Source: Trichostrongylus colubriformis (lineage: Eukaryota; Nematoda; Chromadorea; Rhabditida; Trichostrongylidae). Taken from it: a stretch of DNA of 64,000 nucleotides. The notes under the pieces are model-generated. The model saw only the letters and a program-made list of their open reading frames with translations, ran no database searches and was not told where the DNA came from. Shown here in pieces: positions 1 to 12,555 of the stretch. How positions within the stretch are numbered: position 1 is the stretch's first letter; each line of letters begins with the position of its first letter. Where the stretch lies: positions 49,710,001 to 49,774,000 of the forward strand of contig OZ022256.1 in NCBI GenBank assembly GCA_963978905.1. Reading direction: 5' to 3'. A program made the position numbers and the translations under genes.

Positions 1-144
1 ATTTAGCGAGTTTTCTTATGTAGGTGGTGTGCTCTGATTGCAAAGCAAATGTTAATGCACCCACGTGCTCTCATACCTCATGAAGGCCTTGTCGGCACTT
101 CTATGGCATATCTGCAACAGCTGATATTTGCATTTTACTATCGG

Positions 145-682
145 TTAAAGACAGCATTAGGGGTGATGTGGTTCATGAGAAATCTCAAAAAGAAGTCACT
201 CACATGGGAACCATAGGTCTAAGAAGGCTCTCCGTGGCGAAATCCCGGTGGAAAAGCCCCTCTCCGAGTTGTAGGAACGCCGCAACTGCCACGACCGCCC
301 ATCTGTCCCGCCTCTTGATAAATCGATCCCGCCTCCGAATGACGTAATTCCCGGAGCGGCCAAGGAGATGACGCAGGATCAAAGGTTCCGCGGCGCGCTT
401 TCGCAGTTTTAGCTTGAAGCTGACTCCGAAATTGATGGTGTCGTATTTCCAAACATTCTCCTGCGTTTACTTGGCGACATGCCAATGGAAAACAGGTCAG
501 ACTACCCGCCTCTTGACGGACAGGTCGTCCGCGTCGAGAATCAACGGTGTAAAGGGGGTCCTATTTTTCGGGTTTTTGGCCAATTCCATCCGTTGTTTCT
601 TCACTGTCCTGTTACTAGGCATCTCGACTTTCACATTCACTACTTTTATTTTTCGTCCGACTTTCCCCTTATGATGCCTTTA
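145..682 (-). mobile_element. TTAA-flanked non-autonomous DNA element, family D copy 1
   Basis: This is an inverted copy of the repeats at 24623-25286 and 37707-38242. The left edge reads TTAAAGACAGCATTAGGGG and the right edge ends in GATGCCTTTA, so the two ends are imperfect inverted repeats. The right-hand TTAA has decayed to TTTA. Several overlapping short open frames run through it on both strands; none resembles a transposase, so it is read as a non-autonomous element. Confidence 0.75.
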
Positions 683-743
683 TGTTATCGTCCTAAGTAC
701 CAACTTTTTCGGGAAATCGCCTCTTCATAGGGTCCAAGACAAG

Positions 744-1254
744 TACAGTAGCGCTCAAAAGTCTTCGGCCAAAACTCTTTGGTCATAACTTTTTTTTCTA
801 CTTGACCATATTTGACAAAATTTTAATATGTGATGCCTGAACCTATTGCCAACATTTCCTTCTACTTGAGTGCCGCTTGACACTTTTCATGGTTTTTCAC
901 AAGAATTTACTACAAGACCACCAAAAAAAAGTAAAAGGCTTGGTCAAGGGGAACGGCTTTCTTTACAAAAACAAAACGAGCAAGCCTCAGAGAACATTAA
1001 TATTTTGTAGAAAGACCACGACTTTTGATGACAGCGGCACAGCGGGACGGCATAGCGATGGCACTCCAAAAACAAAAAATTTCATTTAACCGCGTAACCA
1101 ATACCGTTGAGCGCCAAAATAGTATATTAAGTATGCAGTGTCTCCAAGTACAACATACTAAAATTTCTCTTAGATCGGTTCAGTCGCAAAAAAGTTTCAA
1201 GTGAGAAACCCAAGTGAAAGACCATTTCGCCGAAGACTTTTGAGCGCTACTGTA
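744..1254. mobile_element. Tc1/mariner-type inverted-repeat element (non-autonomous)
   Basis: The ends are a near-perfect inverted repeat of about 27 bp. The left starts TACAGTAGCGCTCAAAAGTC and the right is its reverse complement ending GAGCGCTACTGTA. Both ends carry TA, the target dinucleotide of the Tc1/mariner superfamily. The 511 bp interior has no transposase frame, so it is a miniature or internally deleted copy. Confidence 0.8.
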
Positions 1255-1479
1255 TATCCCATCGGCAGACAAAGGCATCTCAGAGAGGCGAAACTGTCCT
1301 TCAAAGGCGAGTCCTAGGCTCTCTATCGCCGGTTCGCCTGAGTTTAGCCGTAGAGGGCTGGCCAACGTCTGCTATCTGGCTCGCCTCGCCGTCAACAGCC
1401 AAAAGCAGTTCGCAATAAGGATAAGTGATAGTAGCAAGGTTTATTACACGGGTTTTATGAACGTTTCGTTCTATCCCTT

Positions 1480-1510
1480 CTCTATTGTGCACTTCTACTT
1501 TCATATTCCA
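1480..1510 (-). repeat. short match to dispersed repeat J
   Basis: The reverse complement carries GGAATATGAAAGTAGAAGTG. Nearly the same word opens the repeat J copies at 13146 and 17819, so this is probably a relic of that family. The flanking 1255-2286 otherwise shows no gene that I can support. Confidence 0.35.
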
Positions 1511-2286
1511 TAATCAACAAAAATGCTTAGCGGTTTTCCAATTTCTGATACATATGGGAAGTAGACTTGCGGGAAAGTACCATAGCAAGGCAGAGAGCTA
1601 GGTACCGCGAGTAAATGTTTTCAAATCCGTGACAAGGGAGGCAATAAAGCAGCAAGATCAGCGCTGCAGTTTATGTCACACAGGGTAGCAGAAGAAATCA
1701 TGGGCGACCATATGAATAAATAGCACGAATTCACATCAGCGTGGGAGTATATTGCTGCTTACAATATGGTTTGCAGGGAGAGACAGCGAGCCATAGCGGC
1801 ATAGTAAGCGGGCACGAACGAGGGTAGGCGACAGCGGGCGATTTCAGACGAAGCATAGCGTGCTTCAGGGCGACAGCTGCAATGCTTTGTGTTCCTTGTA
1901 CAACTATAATCAGACTTTTTACGGTATTGATAGCCTCATACGCAATTGACGTGTTAGCGCTTTGGACTGAATAACACCGCGCCTGTGCCTGTAGCTCGTC
2001 CGCATCGCTCCGCTTACGACACACAGTGGTGCGAAATTCTGACATAGGTTCACACCCTCCTGACCCATATGGAACTCCAAGAAGAGTTCGGTTCGCACTT
2101 ATTCCATTTTAACCACACATATTGTCGTATTTGCAAGATCCACACACTTTCATTTGCATAGGAAATAACCCACTAAATGTAATGGATTTTGGTAGCAGCC
2201 CTACAAACAGCCCCCCAGAATCAATGCCAGATGAATAAACATGCCAAAAATTTTGTTTATATCTGCTATTTTTTGTTTCGTAGGGA

Positions 2287-3009
2287 TACAGGGGATGCCT
2301 AAAAAATAATTTTGTCCGCGGCTCACTTCCATTAAGTATACAAAACAGAGGGTAATGAAAGAGATGGAAGTATTAGAGCAAAAGATCTCTGGAATGTTCC
2401 TCTCAAAACAGGAACAAGCGTGACACACTACTTTCACCGTCACAAAATCATGAATCCTTTAGTCAGCACAGTCGGCCTGTAGAGTACCTACGGCATTAAG
2501 GTCCACCTAAAACAGCAGAGCCAGCTTCCGTGGGTGGTCGTGGAGAGCTTCCTGTAGACTGACTCTCCGCTTCATAGATGTCACAGAGCTCTAGCTGCTC
2601 GGACAACGCTGCTATGATCCGAAGTGTAATCTTTCATGCCTCAAACCCCCTCCAGAGGAGTTTCAATGGTAATGGCATGTTCTGGCTCTTGGAAATCAAA
2701 GGTGTTGGGAATACGGAGAAAACAGATTGTTCAAAAACTCCACTCAATAAGAATCTCTCAGGTATCCAGAGTGAACGACCTCAGCAAAGTTGTGAACGAG
2801 GGTACCTAGGATTTTACCGAGTTGAGGTGACATATCATGTTCACTCGAAAGAAGTTCGTATTCCTGCTCGTGCAGAAGGCTGTTACGGTGTTTAGTGATA
2901 ATATGAGGTGTGGTCTTGAATTTGGGGATGGAAATACCTTGTATTCGCTGAAGTTCGACTAATGTACGGTTGAAAGTGGAGAAAAAATTATTTTTTGGCA
3001 TCCCCTGTA
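2287..3009. mobile_element. Tc1/mariner-type element, internally deleted
   Basis: The left end TACAGGGGATGCCTAAAAAA and the right end, whose reverse complement is TACAGGGGATGCCAAAAAAT, form TIRs of roughly 25 bp with TA at both borders. The 723 bp interior contains an 85-codon open frame on the minus strand (2744-3001). It starts inside the right TIR and does not show a DDE motif I can recognise. The element is too short for a full transposase. Confidence 0.78.
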
Positions 3010-5432
3010 TGTCAAGTCGTGAGGATATAGTAGTTGCACCGCTGTCGGAGGAAATCGATTGAACAGCTCATCTAAAGTAGAAGGGGTAGATGGGCTCTTG
3101 CTTGATGGTACAACGCTCAATCTTACGATACCACTTGTTCACGCTGGCATCGTTTGTGATTATGGTACACCATCTTGTCATTCTGAACTTATTATCTCAT
3201 AAAAACAAGCGGTAGTGAGCAAAACAAGTCCAGTGAGCGTAGTTACTAAAGCGCTGAAAGGCGATAGTAATGGTACGAGCGTGTAAGGATGAGTTGACAT
3301 CAATGGGAAGAGGACGTACCACTGAGAGTTATTAACAAATTTTCGGCGATTCTTCAAGGCACAATACATTTCTGGGAGTCTTCCCTTCATAGGAATTTTC
3401 ATGCTGATTAGGTTTTTTTCTTGAGCGAATCAGCAACAACTCGTTCTCAAGCTTAATTGTTATGCATGGCAACAATCGACAGCTATGTTGATGCAAGCCG
3501 ATGAGATAGAAGATAAATGTAAATGAGTAAATAAGGAAAATAAAACAAATAATAATCAAAATGGAAAAATAGTCAGAGAATTTGAAGCAAATGTGGTCAT
3601 AATGCGGGAGTCGATAGTGCGCACGCGTCCCTCCGCAAGCGTAAAGAGCAAAGTCAGCCACAATCTTTAAGGTTGTAACCGAAAAAGTCAAATGGTCGAA
3701 TAAGGGCCCCTGGCAGTTGCGACAGGACACTCAAATCGAGTCACCCGCCGCACGAATGGCGTCATCGCACATGTCAAACGCCTTGCTAGTCTCGTAGTGA
3801 TTTTCTGCGCCTGCGCCTAAGGACATCTGACCCAGTTCGAATGTCTTACCATGCTCAATTAGGGGCCCACATTAACAGCACATTTTGCAGTGGCTGTATA
3901 GATTCCCATATCCATCGAGAATGGAAACAGTGACATTTTAAGAAAAAAACAAAGCAATCCAGCCATTTTTCAAAATTATGCTTCGCTTATTGCCTTAATC
4001 TTTGTCATTGCTCGAAATCAAGCTCAAAAAATGAAGAATAAAAAGGAAAATCAGAAAATTGCAGGTAGACGCACAGGAGAGATGTTGAAGAGGTTGAGTG
4101 GGGTGACCTACGTAATCTTCCCTGAGCTCTCTGAGTTCGACTGTTCCGCATTCGCGCTACAGTAAGCCCATTAACTGCAATTGTGGAGATGAAAATGGTG
4201 GGGGGGGGGGGAAGTCTCAAGTTCTGAAATTCTCAAGTTACGTGGTACGATAGCAAGCAACAGAGTGCGAAAATTGCACAGGGCTATAGCGGACAATAGT
4301 CGGCGACTTTGAGCGACTGTATACGACTATGAGCGATGTTATGCGGTGACACAAGTGAGCCACACTGTCATCACAGATGCAGAGCTAAAGAAAACGAGAA
4401 AACGTAATACACAAAAACGGGACAAAGGTTTTGTGAAGGTTCCAAACGATTTTTGCACCGATTGGTCTATGTAAAAATGAACCATGTAGCCATAAGTGCA
4501 AGCACATACAATATGTATGCAGCCAGCGGATTTCAGTTTCAGGCTTGTCCATGGGCCCGACCGAAAATTAGCGCCTGCAGGGTGATTGACAGCGTAATTT
4601 TGAGAAATATTGCTGAAGGGAACTGAATTAATAGTGTGTATACACAAGGGTTTTTTCGGTGATACGCAAATTCATGCATGAATAATTACTCTGGAGATTT
4701 CTATGCCTTAAAGCCTTTTTGCAGAATGTGGGTTCTTTGGAGCTTGTGAAAAACTTTCAGGATAAAAGTTTGGAAAAATTATATGAGTTTGCACGTTCGA
4801 ATCGTAAAACGTATTTTCTCGACTGCTGCTGAGTTCATTCAAGGAAAAGAGTAGTGTGCCATTAGGACAGACAATTCGCGCCGCGTGTGCCACGCGACGC
4901 GGCGTAGGACGCCAATTAGTAGGGTGCCAAAAGTTGGTTTAAAATATGAAGTTGACCGCCATCTTCGCCTTAGGACCCAGCCAATATGTTAACCCCCCCC
5001 CCCTATCTCAGATCCATCGCGTCTAACTCCGTGAGCCTCGACGACAATTGTCGGCCTTAATGGTATACATCCGAGCGAAGACGAGTAATAAAAATAATGT
5101 TTTATGTACTTCAAAAGAGGGCACGTCACGTGCAGGATGTAATATTCCACCTCGGCATGCTCATCAACATTGCTATTAATGTACACACCGCCAGAATGGT
5201 ATATGGGTGTCGCATAGGAAGTTTTACTGAGCATGCATTAATCACGTAAAAGGTGGTATCGAATGTGCCCATATCTACGTCCCTCTGAGGTAGGAAGTAC
5301 TGCAGTGGTGAGTGGCGTCACGGATGTGGTTCAGATTTCATTAGCCAATCAAGCTTCCCATTTGTGGTTACTGCCAGATTTTTATGGGAAAATGGTACGG
5401 TTCTGCACAATTTCTACACCCCGGATGTGTAA
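3010..5432. other. no gene recognised
   Basis: I see only short, unrelated open frames here and no convincing exon. A G tract lies near 4200 and a C tract near 4990. Around 5273-5330 a sequence containing TACTGCAGTGGT is echoed near 5890, suggesting a diverged direct repeat. Confidence 0.4.
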
Positions 5433-5618
5433 ACTTATGTCGAATTTTCGCTTTCGCCGCCATCAGCACAACTTGCCGCGGTCGGTTGGAATTCCACTCA
5501 GGACACACGGTGGGGTACCATGGATGTCTAAAAGGAGTGTTGCAATGTATGCAATCACACGCGAAGAAGTCCGCGACGCCGCGCGCCGCGCGCGGCCGCG
5601 CGAAAATTCGACATAAGT
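5433..5618. mobile_element. small TIR element, family M copy 1
   Basis: A perfect 19 bp terminal inverted repeat bounds this segment: ACTTATGTCGAATTTTCGC at 5433-5451 and its exact complement at 5600-5618. The interior is GC-rich with CGCG runs. A diverged, longer copy lies at 40584-40923. There is no coding capacity, so it is a miniature inverted-repeat element. Confidence 0.82.
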
Positions 5619-6164
5619 GTACATATCCCTATGCCTCTGGACCTAACCCCATTATTCGTCCGTTAGTGCGTCTTGGTAACAGTCTGCGAACGCGAACGGG
5701 TTTGTCTACTTGGTGGTTTGGATGCTGAACGGCTTGTGACCACCGCGGATAGGCCTGATATACTAAACCTTATGCATCAAACACTGACACTTTGTAGTCT
5801 CTGTTGTTGTCTGGTTGTCTGTTGTGTCCATAAATCGTCGATATACCCCTGTCTTTTTCAACACTCCTCAGTAGATGAAATAAGGTCTACTGCAGTGGTA
5901 GTGGCGTCTACCTCGTCTACAGCTGACTGGCTGTACGTTCCGACCATCTGGTCTCCTAGAAGAGCCCAAAGATCTCAGATTTTTTATGCTTTTGGACATC
6001 TTCAGACCCCAGAGGACGAGAATTTCTAAACACAGAAACAACAGGGACCGTTACAGGGATGCTGAGCCTGGGGAAAAATGAGCAAAATTTCTAATTTTTT
6101 ATACGTGTGAGCTTTGATAAGTTATGGTAAATGTAACATTAAGAATCTGAGCTAAAGTGATGTG

Positions 6165-6262
6165 GTCTCGGTAGCGTAATAGATTAGCAAATTTGTCCGG
6201 AGAGCATGAGGTACGGTTCGAGTCCCGTTTGTGACAAAGCTTAAACCCATAACTCAGCATAT
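6165..6262 (+). repeat. tRNA-like SINE fragment
   Basis: It contains GGTTCGAGTCCC, a good RNA polymerase III B box, with an A-box-like GGTAGCGTAATAGATTAG upstream. The 5' side does not pair with the sequence after the T arm, so it is not an intact tRNA gene. The tail CCCATAACTCAGCAT also occurs in the related minus-strand copy at 47217-47345. Best read as tRNA-derived SINE remains. Confidence 0.55.
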
Positions 6263-7296
6263 GTTCATATTATTAGTCTCTCTGGCACAATCTCGTCCTC
6301 TCAAAATTCACCAAGGCACATTAATAAAAAGCGGCAATTTTCGTACTTTAGTGGTATATGCCCGGCACTTTCGTGAGGAGCACTGTGAAGTTTCGTAAAA
6401 TAAATTTCGAAGACTGAGTAACATTTTATAGTGGGGAGCTATGGGAAACAAAAATGAAATTTTACAACGTTTGCAACGGTTACGGTGGGTAGCAGACGAC
6501 GAGAATCTTAAGACGCAGTAGGAGGAACAGTGAAAATAAAGAAAAGTAATATATTCCTGGAAAGATCGCTTAGACCCTATGATCATCTCAACATTGCCAA
6601 GGCGTTCACATGAATAACGCATCATTTATGAAAAACACTAACATGAAGGCATAGCCTTGGCACTGCTGAAAGCGTCGTAGAGGCTTGCAAAAGTGCGTCT
6701 CCAAAAAAAAAGTACTCTGGAGCTGTTAGCTTATTGAGGGGGAGGACTCGAATCTTGGGAGTCCCGCCTGGCGTCCAGATTCAGGCAGCTGTAGATACAG
6801 ACGGGTAGCGCAATGGTTGAAGCTGCCTCACTGTTATGGCATTCGCTTCTTGAAATGGGCCCTACCTATAGCAACTGAACTCTTCCAGCAGATGGGCAAG
6901 AGGTTTAGGAGGATGAAAACATTGGGTCACTGCCAATCCTATTCAGCCCCTGGTTGGTAACCAAAAGGCGTGGCGCAGCCACGCGGAATATATGAATCGC
7001 GAATCTATCCATTCTCGTTTAAAAGAGCAATAAAGCGACAAATACGGGCTCGCTAGCTTTTCATCGATTTTGCCGATTTCAATCAAGCCTATTTATCATC
7101 ATCACATGAATGGTGCCGTAGCCGCACGTGCTACCCACTGTTTACAATAACAATACCATAGAAAATACGAATTCGACGCGAGCTACAAATGCTGTTTTTG
7201 ACATCTACCACCGAAATGGGATGAAATGTTCAATGATCAACGAAAAGGATCTCTCTGATAGTTGCTCTTTGGGTACGCCATGCACATGCCCATTAC

Positions 7297-7620
7297 TTAA
7301 AGGCACTTTCCGCGTTAGGAGAGCGACCGTAATCGGGGTCAATAATGAACCCAGAGCCGCTAATTTACTTAGTAGCAGTGAACAAACCAGCAAAAAAGAC
7401 CAAGAACCTCAGAAGTGGGAACCGCATCCTTCACCAATTGCTCACCAATTGGGTGGGGTCACCAGCTGGTGGGTGGGGTCCCAGTTACCTCCCGCGGGCT
7501 TTGCACTGCCAGGAGGGCTCGTGGCGCCGCTCTAAGGGTACAGCCACGACAGTTACCCAGGGGTCTATAGGCTGCGACAGGGTAAATAGCAGGTAAGATT
7601 ATCGCGGAAAGTGCCTTTAA
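7297..7620. mobile_element. TTAA-flanked MITE, family F copy 1
   Basis: This is a clean element with perfect 18 bp TIRs: TTAAAGGCACTTTCCGCG at 7297-7314 and its exact complement at 7603-7620. Both borders read TTAA, which fits a TTAA-target transposase such as piggyBac-type enzymes. The interior is non-coding and G/C-rich. A reversed, diverged copy is at 36505-37013. Confidence 0.87.
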
Positions 7621-7783
7621 ATCCGCTAATGTTCATTCGGGAAGCTTTGCATGTTTAGGATGGAGCTGCTACAAGCGTGCCTTCACTCCCCCATATCCTA
7701 GGATGCATTCCCAGCCAGTCAAATTCGTACGTTGTTTGTGGGGAGAACACGGTCAGTATATACTTTGGCGGAGTTACGAAGCA

Positions 7784-7856
7784 AAAAGGGTAGAGATGCG
7801 GAACTAAGGAGTTCAAAAAAAGCTTGAACTCCTTAGTTCTGCATCTTTACCCTTTT
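7784..7856. repeat. 33-bp-arm hairpin
   Basis: The arms 7784-7816 and 7824-7856 are complementary over all 33 positions, with two of those pairs being G-T (G-U in RNA), around a 7-base loop. No transposon-like ends flank it. Transcribed RNA would form one long uninterrupted stem. Confidence 0.85.
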
Positions 7857-8320
7857 GTGAGAGCGCAGACGGAAAAAGAACAACGGATAAATCGTTTTGA
7901 TCTGTAAAATGGGCATCAAGTCGAAATCGAGTTCAAGTTATTTGTGAGCTTCGTCTGGAAGGGTGAAAAGTCAAGCCTAACCCTCTCAGCAATAAGCACA
8001 CCCCCAGTGATCCTCTCACCTGCGGGTCCAAGGGCACCTGGCGCTCCAAGAAGACTGGCTTTACCGGGCTACGGCCACCGAGAAGTGGGCAGGATAGGGT
8101 CCAGTTAAGGTGAATGGGTATAAATGGAGAGTCTTGTTCGGATCATCTCAATGAGCTGTTCACAACCACAATTCTATATTAGAAAATACGATCATGAGCA
8201 TTCCTTTCAGTCGAAATAAATGGTAGCGCTCAATCGATCAGGTGGGACGACCAAATAACATCGATCCTACAGACTCCCCAGCTAACGGCGAAAAGTGTGC
8301 CAGCGAGGAATAATAATCCC

Positions 8321-8830
8321 TACTATATGTAAAAAGCTTCGTTTATTTGTCCGTCCATCCCTCCGTCTGTCAAGAAATTAGGCATACATGAAAACACCTG
8401 TGGGGATGGAGACAAGTGTGAGATGGTTAGGACATGGGACATGAAGTAAAGAACACACGTTGTGCAAGGTAAACCCCACCCACGGTGGGTGGAGTGTGCA
8501 CTGGAATATTCTGTTTTCAGACCGAAAATTGCTGATTGGGTTTCATTATGACCCAAACGTGGGGGAAAGATGAATTAAGGTCAGGGATGAGTATCTGAAA
8601 GTCATGGAAGAGGCCTGGTATCTAAAAGTCATGGAAGAGGCCTGGCCAACTAGGTGGAGCATTTCTGGTGGTCGGCGAAACTTGGACGTCACATGAAAAG
8701 CAATCTGTGGAAATGGAACTGGTGTGGGATGGGTAGGACATGGTACAAGAAGCAAAGGGCACACATGGGCCAAGTTGATATCCGCCCACGGTGGGCGGAG
8801 CGTAATTCAGTGATAGGTACCGAGTAAATT
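8321..8830. repeat. diverged internal duplication with GGTGGGCGG palindromes
   Basis: Segments at about 8385-8530 and 8690-8815 resemble each other (shared GGTAGGACATGG-like text). Each ends in a palindrome of the type CCGCCCACGGTGGGCGG, at about 8790, with a T-substituted form near 8475. Between them 8592-8618 is repeated in tandem at 8619-8645 (27 bp, one mismatch). This looks like a repeat element of unknown class. Confidence 0.55.
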
Positions 8831-8924
8831 CATAGAAAAAGGCATTTCCGATCGACCATTGACGCCCATGATGTAACGTGCGCAGTAGTGTGCGCTTGCC
8901 CAACTGGTACTTTCATATTTAATA

Positions 8925-8992
8925 ATTTCAAAATGTACAATTATCTCACATTCTATTGATTTCAAAATTTACAATTATATGACATTCTCTAG
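8925..8992. repeat. 34-bp tandem repeat, two copies
   Basis: Units 8925-8958 and 8959-8992 both start ATTTCAAAAT and contain ACAATTAT and ACATTCT; they differ at a few positions. The region is AT-rich. Confidence 0.75.
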
Positions 8993-11900
8993 AATTTCAC
9001 ATGACTTACATATATATAATAATAATGTATAATTATATAGGATAAAATAAGCTGCCTTGAAGTCGACTATGGCATACAGGGGCAGTTGAAACAAAGTGAG
9101 AGCCAAGCAAAAGGAAAAATTTCCTGGATTTCGTGAAAATTATCCGTTGAGCCCTCGTTTGCAGGGGGCTTGGGCAAGCACAACCAAGCGTACCACTTCA
9201 GTTTATGGGGGCAATTCAATACCGAATTGAGGTTTCGATAGGTTGCCATTCATGCCCACCGTTGAGGAGCTGGGATCAATTTTCAAGCCCCCTAGTGTTG
9301 TGTCCCTTTCTACAACACCCCCGCTTCATCCATACTGTTCTCCTGCATGAACAAATAATTCCCGTTACAAAATAGCAGCTTAAAATCAATATGGACTACA
9401 TGTGTGGGCACTGTTCACACACACAGCAAGTCCCATCATCTATCGAAAATGATTTCTATTGTTGACTCTTTGGGTGGATTTTTTTCTGGGGGGACAGGAA
9501 TTCGTCAGGTAGCGATCGTGCTTTCAGCTTCTACTGGTGTGATTATGCCGAACTTTATTATGTAAAACTGCGTCATGCATTGACGTTCTATTCGAAATTG
9601 AGCAGCTAATTGAACGAAGCCTATACTTGGAGTTCATAAAAAACCGATTTAAAAAAACTAGACCTATCAAAAACAAAAAATTGTTCAGAAACGTAGGCTT
9701 CAATGAGGAGTCGGTAACAATAAGGTAATATGTCGCCAGATTTGGAAATCAGTTATTATCCTAGTTTTCCTTGCTCCTCATGATTAAATATTCAGCAATG
9801 ACTTTGTAGGGATGTGTGTGGGATGGGGTGCCCACTAAATACCCTTGTGTGATCCCAATACACATGTGAATGATTCTTGGAGACGGACGAGGATTCGCAT
9901 GCTTGTGACATTGAAACAGCCTGAAGTATCGCACTGAGAATTCCAGTCCATCATGCTTGTCGAACATTTTATTTATGATTTTAAATGATTTCGAATCAAA
10001 TAAAATTATAATCCACAACATACTGGCCTCCTTGACACAGTGAACTTTGGAACGAAGGATTTTCGACAATTATTATCCTCGATGGAAATTCTGGGATATG
10101 CAGTAGAATGACATGGAAATTGCAAATATGGGAGTTTTTCAGCGACGTGGGAGTTTCTAGTGATTCGACTTGGCGAATAGGATCTAGGAACTGACAGCCT
10201 GCCGTACTACATGTATGTCTAATGCTAAATTAGCGCAATTAATCTCAACGAGTTTACGTTTTCATAGGACCCAGCCATGTTTTGGATGTGTAGAACATCT
10301 GTTCTATGAATCCCAGCTGAGCCGATCAAAGTTTGACGCTTAATTATAGAATTTGTAGAGAACAAAAGCCTCAAAGATTCGCTGAATAACAGTCGAAGAA
10401 AGGTCGGAACAGCTGAAAGTTCCCTTTTTCGGAAATATTCTATTGTCAATGAAAAGCAATAGACGTCAGTCACTTCGAAAAATGCGATCTCTCTTCGGTA
10501 GGCGACGACCAATGTAGCATTTCACAATCTTGGAAATTTGTTAGTCATCTTTTTAAACTAACAGTACCCAGTTATGCTTATGGGAGTGCACCGGAACGCC
10601 TGATTGCTCCCCTAGAGGATATGTCTATGGGAGCCGAGGCAGCTGTGCGCACTGCGAATCGGTTGCCAAATGAAATAAATGTCGCGATGGATGTATACCA
10701 GGGATTAACCTGCAACGCGTTTCTCTTCTTTCTTGTTGGGATGTCATAGACGGCATAGACCGCTAAGAAAGTACTCTACTGTAACCCTTCAGGGTGAGAG
10801 TTGCCTAGCTGTGGTGCCTAGGCGGAAGGGTGGCGAATTTTTGCGGCTGAGAGATATTATATCTCTGTAAAAAACAGTGGTTCATTAGATATATTATTTA
10901 TCCTTAGAAAAGCGATTACAGACCCTTATTCGGGCGGAACGGAAATGGCATATGAGACTATCCCAGTCTCGCCTCCTCCTATAACCGCGGGTTTCGGCTA
11001 CAAGCCAGAACACTTGCACCTCAATCCTTAGAGGCAAGGTGTACAATTGCAGCAAGGCTCACGATATTACGCAAGGGCAAGTGCGGCTCATAGTGAAGGA
11101 TCATGAAAGGGGCATACACAGTTGAGCTGAAAATGCCGTGGGCTGGGTAAAGGTTCACGAACGAAGATGGTAAGCGCGTGCATACGATCCCTATCCTCCT
11201 GAGGAGAGACTGCACTGCACGGACACGTGGCCGAAAGACCGAAGGATCATCAGGGAAGCAACAGACTTCGAAGCTCAAGGAAAGAAGCAAGCTCGACGAG
11301 GACTGAAGAGGTGTCGCCAAGTCGACCATACTGACGCTGAGTCCACGACAGAACGATGTCTCACATTGTGTAAACACAATTGGTGAGTCTAACAGGGGTA
11401 GCACGCCATCGACGGAACTAATGATAGGGAAAGAGAGGAAGAAAGATGGCGTTCGTCCCGAATGGGCACATGAGACGGTGTGAAATTTATGTTATCTGGA
11501 AAAAATAGATACGTGACTGGGTTGTTATTTGAAGAAGCAAATAAACTCCTTAGTTCACAAATTGGTTTTTCTTTAAGCAATTGCTGCAAGGGCTCAAAAT
11601 GAGATGGACCGATCTGAAAACGTTCGGCCAACAATGAATGCGACTCGCATGGATCGGAATAGCTGGTTCAAAATCGAATTTTATGAAGATACAATGGAGC
11701 CATATAGTAGTTCTGCTTTCTGAAGAGGACTCTCGCTTGGGAGATCATTGCGTCGAAAAGCTGGCTCTTTGTGCGTTATCCCAGCTCTGATTACGAAGGT
11801 ATAGTGATGCTAACGAACTAAATGGAACTGCGAGGTTGCAACAACAAAATGCAGACAGCTGAGGTACAAGGGGAACCGATGCGACAACGCTTTGCACGGT

Positions 11901-12540
11901 TCTCGTCTGTTCTTCACCGCCCACAATCAAAAAATCGTAAGTTCACATCGACCCTCCTGCATCACACTCGAGGCAATCCCTAGACAACTCCCATATGATT
12001 CTACCACGGTCAGAATGAATTCTGGTGTCCCATACAGGTGGGAGGAACAGCGTTTCTCATCGAGCCATCGAAAGCAAATGAAAAGAAAGCAGTGATGCCA
12101 TGAATAAGCAAAAAATAGACTGCGAAGCGTCGGAAATGGCAGTTGCATCGGGCTGGAATGGAAAGCTGCACGTTCAACAGCCTTTGTTCGCATTGTTGTT
12201 TTGAGTGTTCCAGACAATCGTCATTGAGATTGCTGGACATTTACCTCAAACGATTTGAACTTGATGTTCTATTCAGCGGATGTGAAATGGCTTTTGAGGC
12301 GGAAGCATATGTCTTGAAAAGATATATAGAAGTATTGGACCTGGGACTCTTTTTTGACCTGTTTACTTATGGTAAAAAAGCGAATGAGGAGATGAACTGG
12401 CAGGAAAATGGATACTCCCAGGCGAACCAGCGAGTACATCCTTGTAACAAAAACTAGGCAATTTTCTATAAATCTACGTAATATACACAAGCGGCGAGCA
12501 TGGACAAATTTTTTGAATATTTATACGGCTTGGTCTAAGA
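8993..12540. other. no gene recognised
   Basis: Only short open frames occur. The longest is 127 codons on the minus strand at 11021-11404 and shows no domain or splice structure that I can support. I see no repeat with clear ends in this stretch. Confidence 0.4.
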
Positions 12541-12555
12541 AGGTCCCTGGTAGCC

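Noticed and set aside
5285..5310. TGAGGTAG word resembling the let-7 seed
   Set aside because: No complementary arm occurs nearby to make a precursor hairpin, and the bases after the seed do not match let-7.
6165..6262. tRNA gene suggested by a perfect B box
   Set aside because: No 7-bp acceptor stem can be formed and related tRNA-like fragments recur in the window, so it is treated as SINE debris. The same applies to 47925-48010.
11021..11404. 127-codon minus-strand open frame
   Set aside because: No domain, no convincing codon bias and no splice context; length alone is expected by chance in 64 kb.
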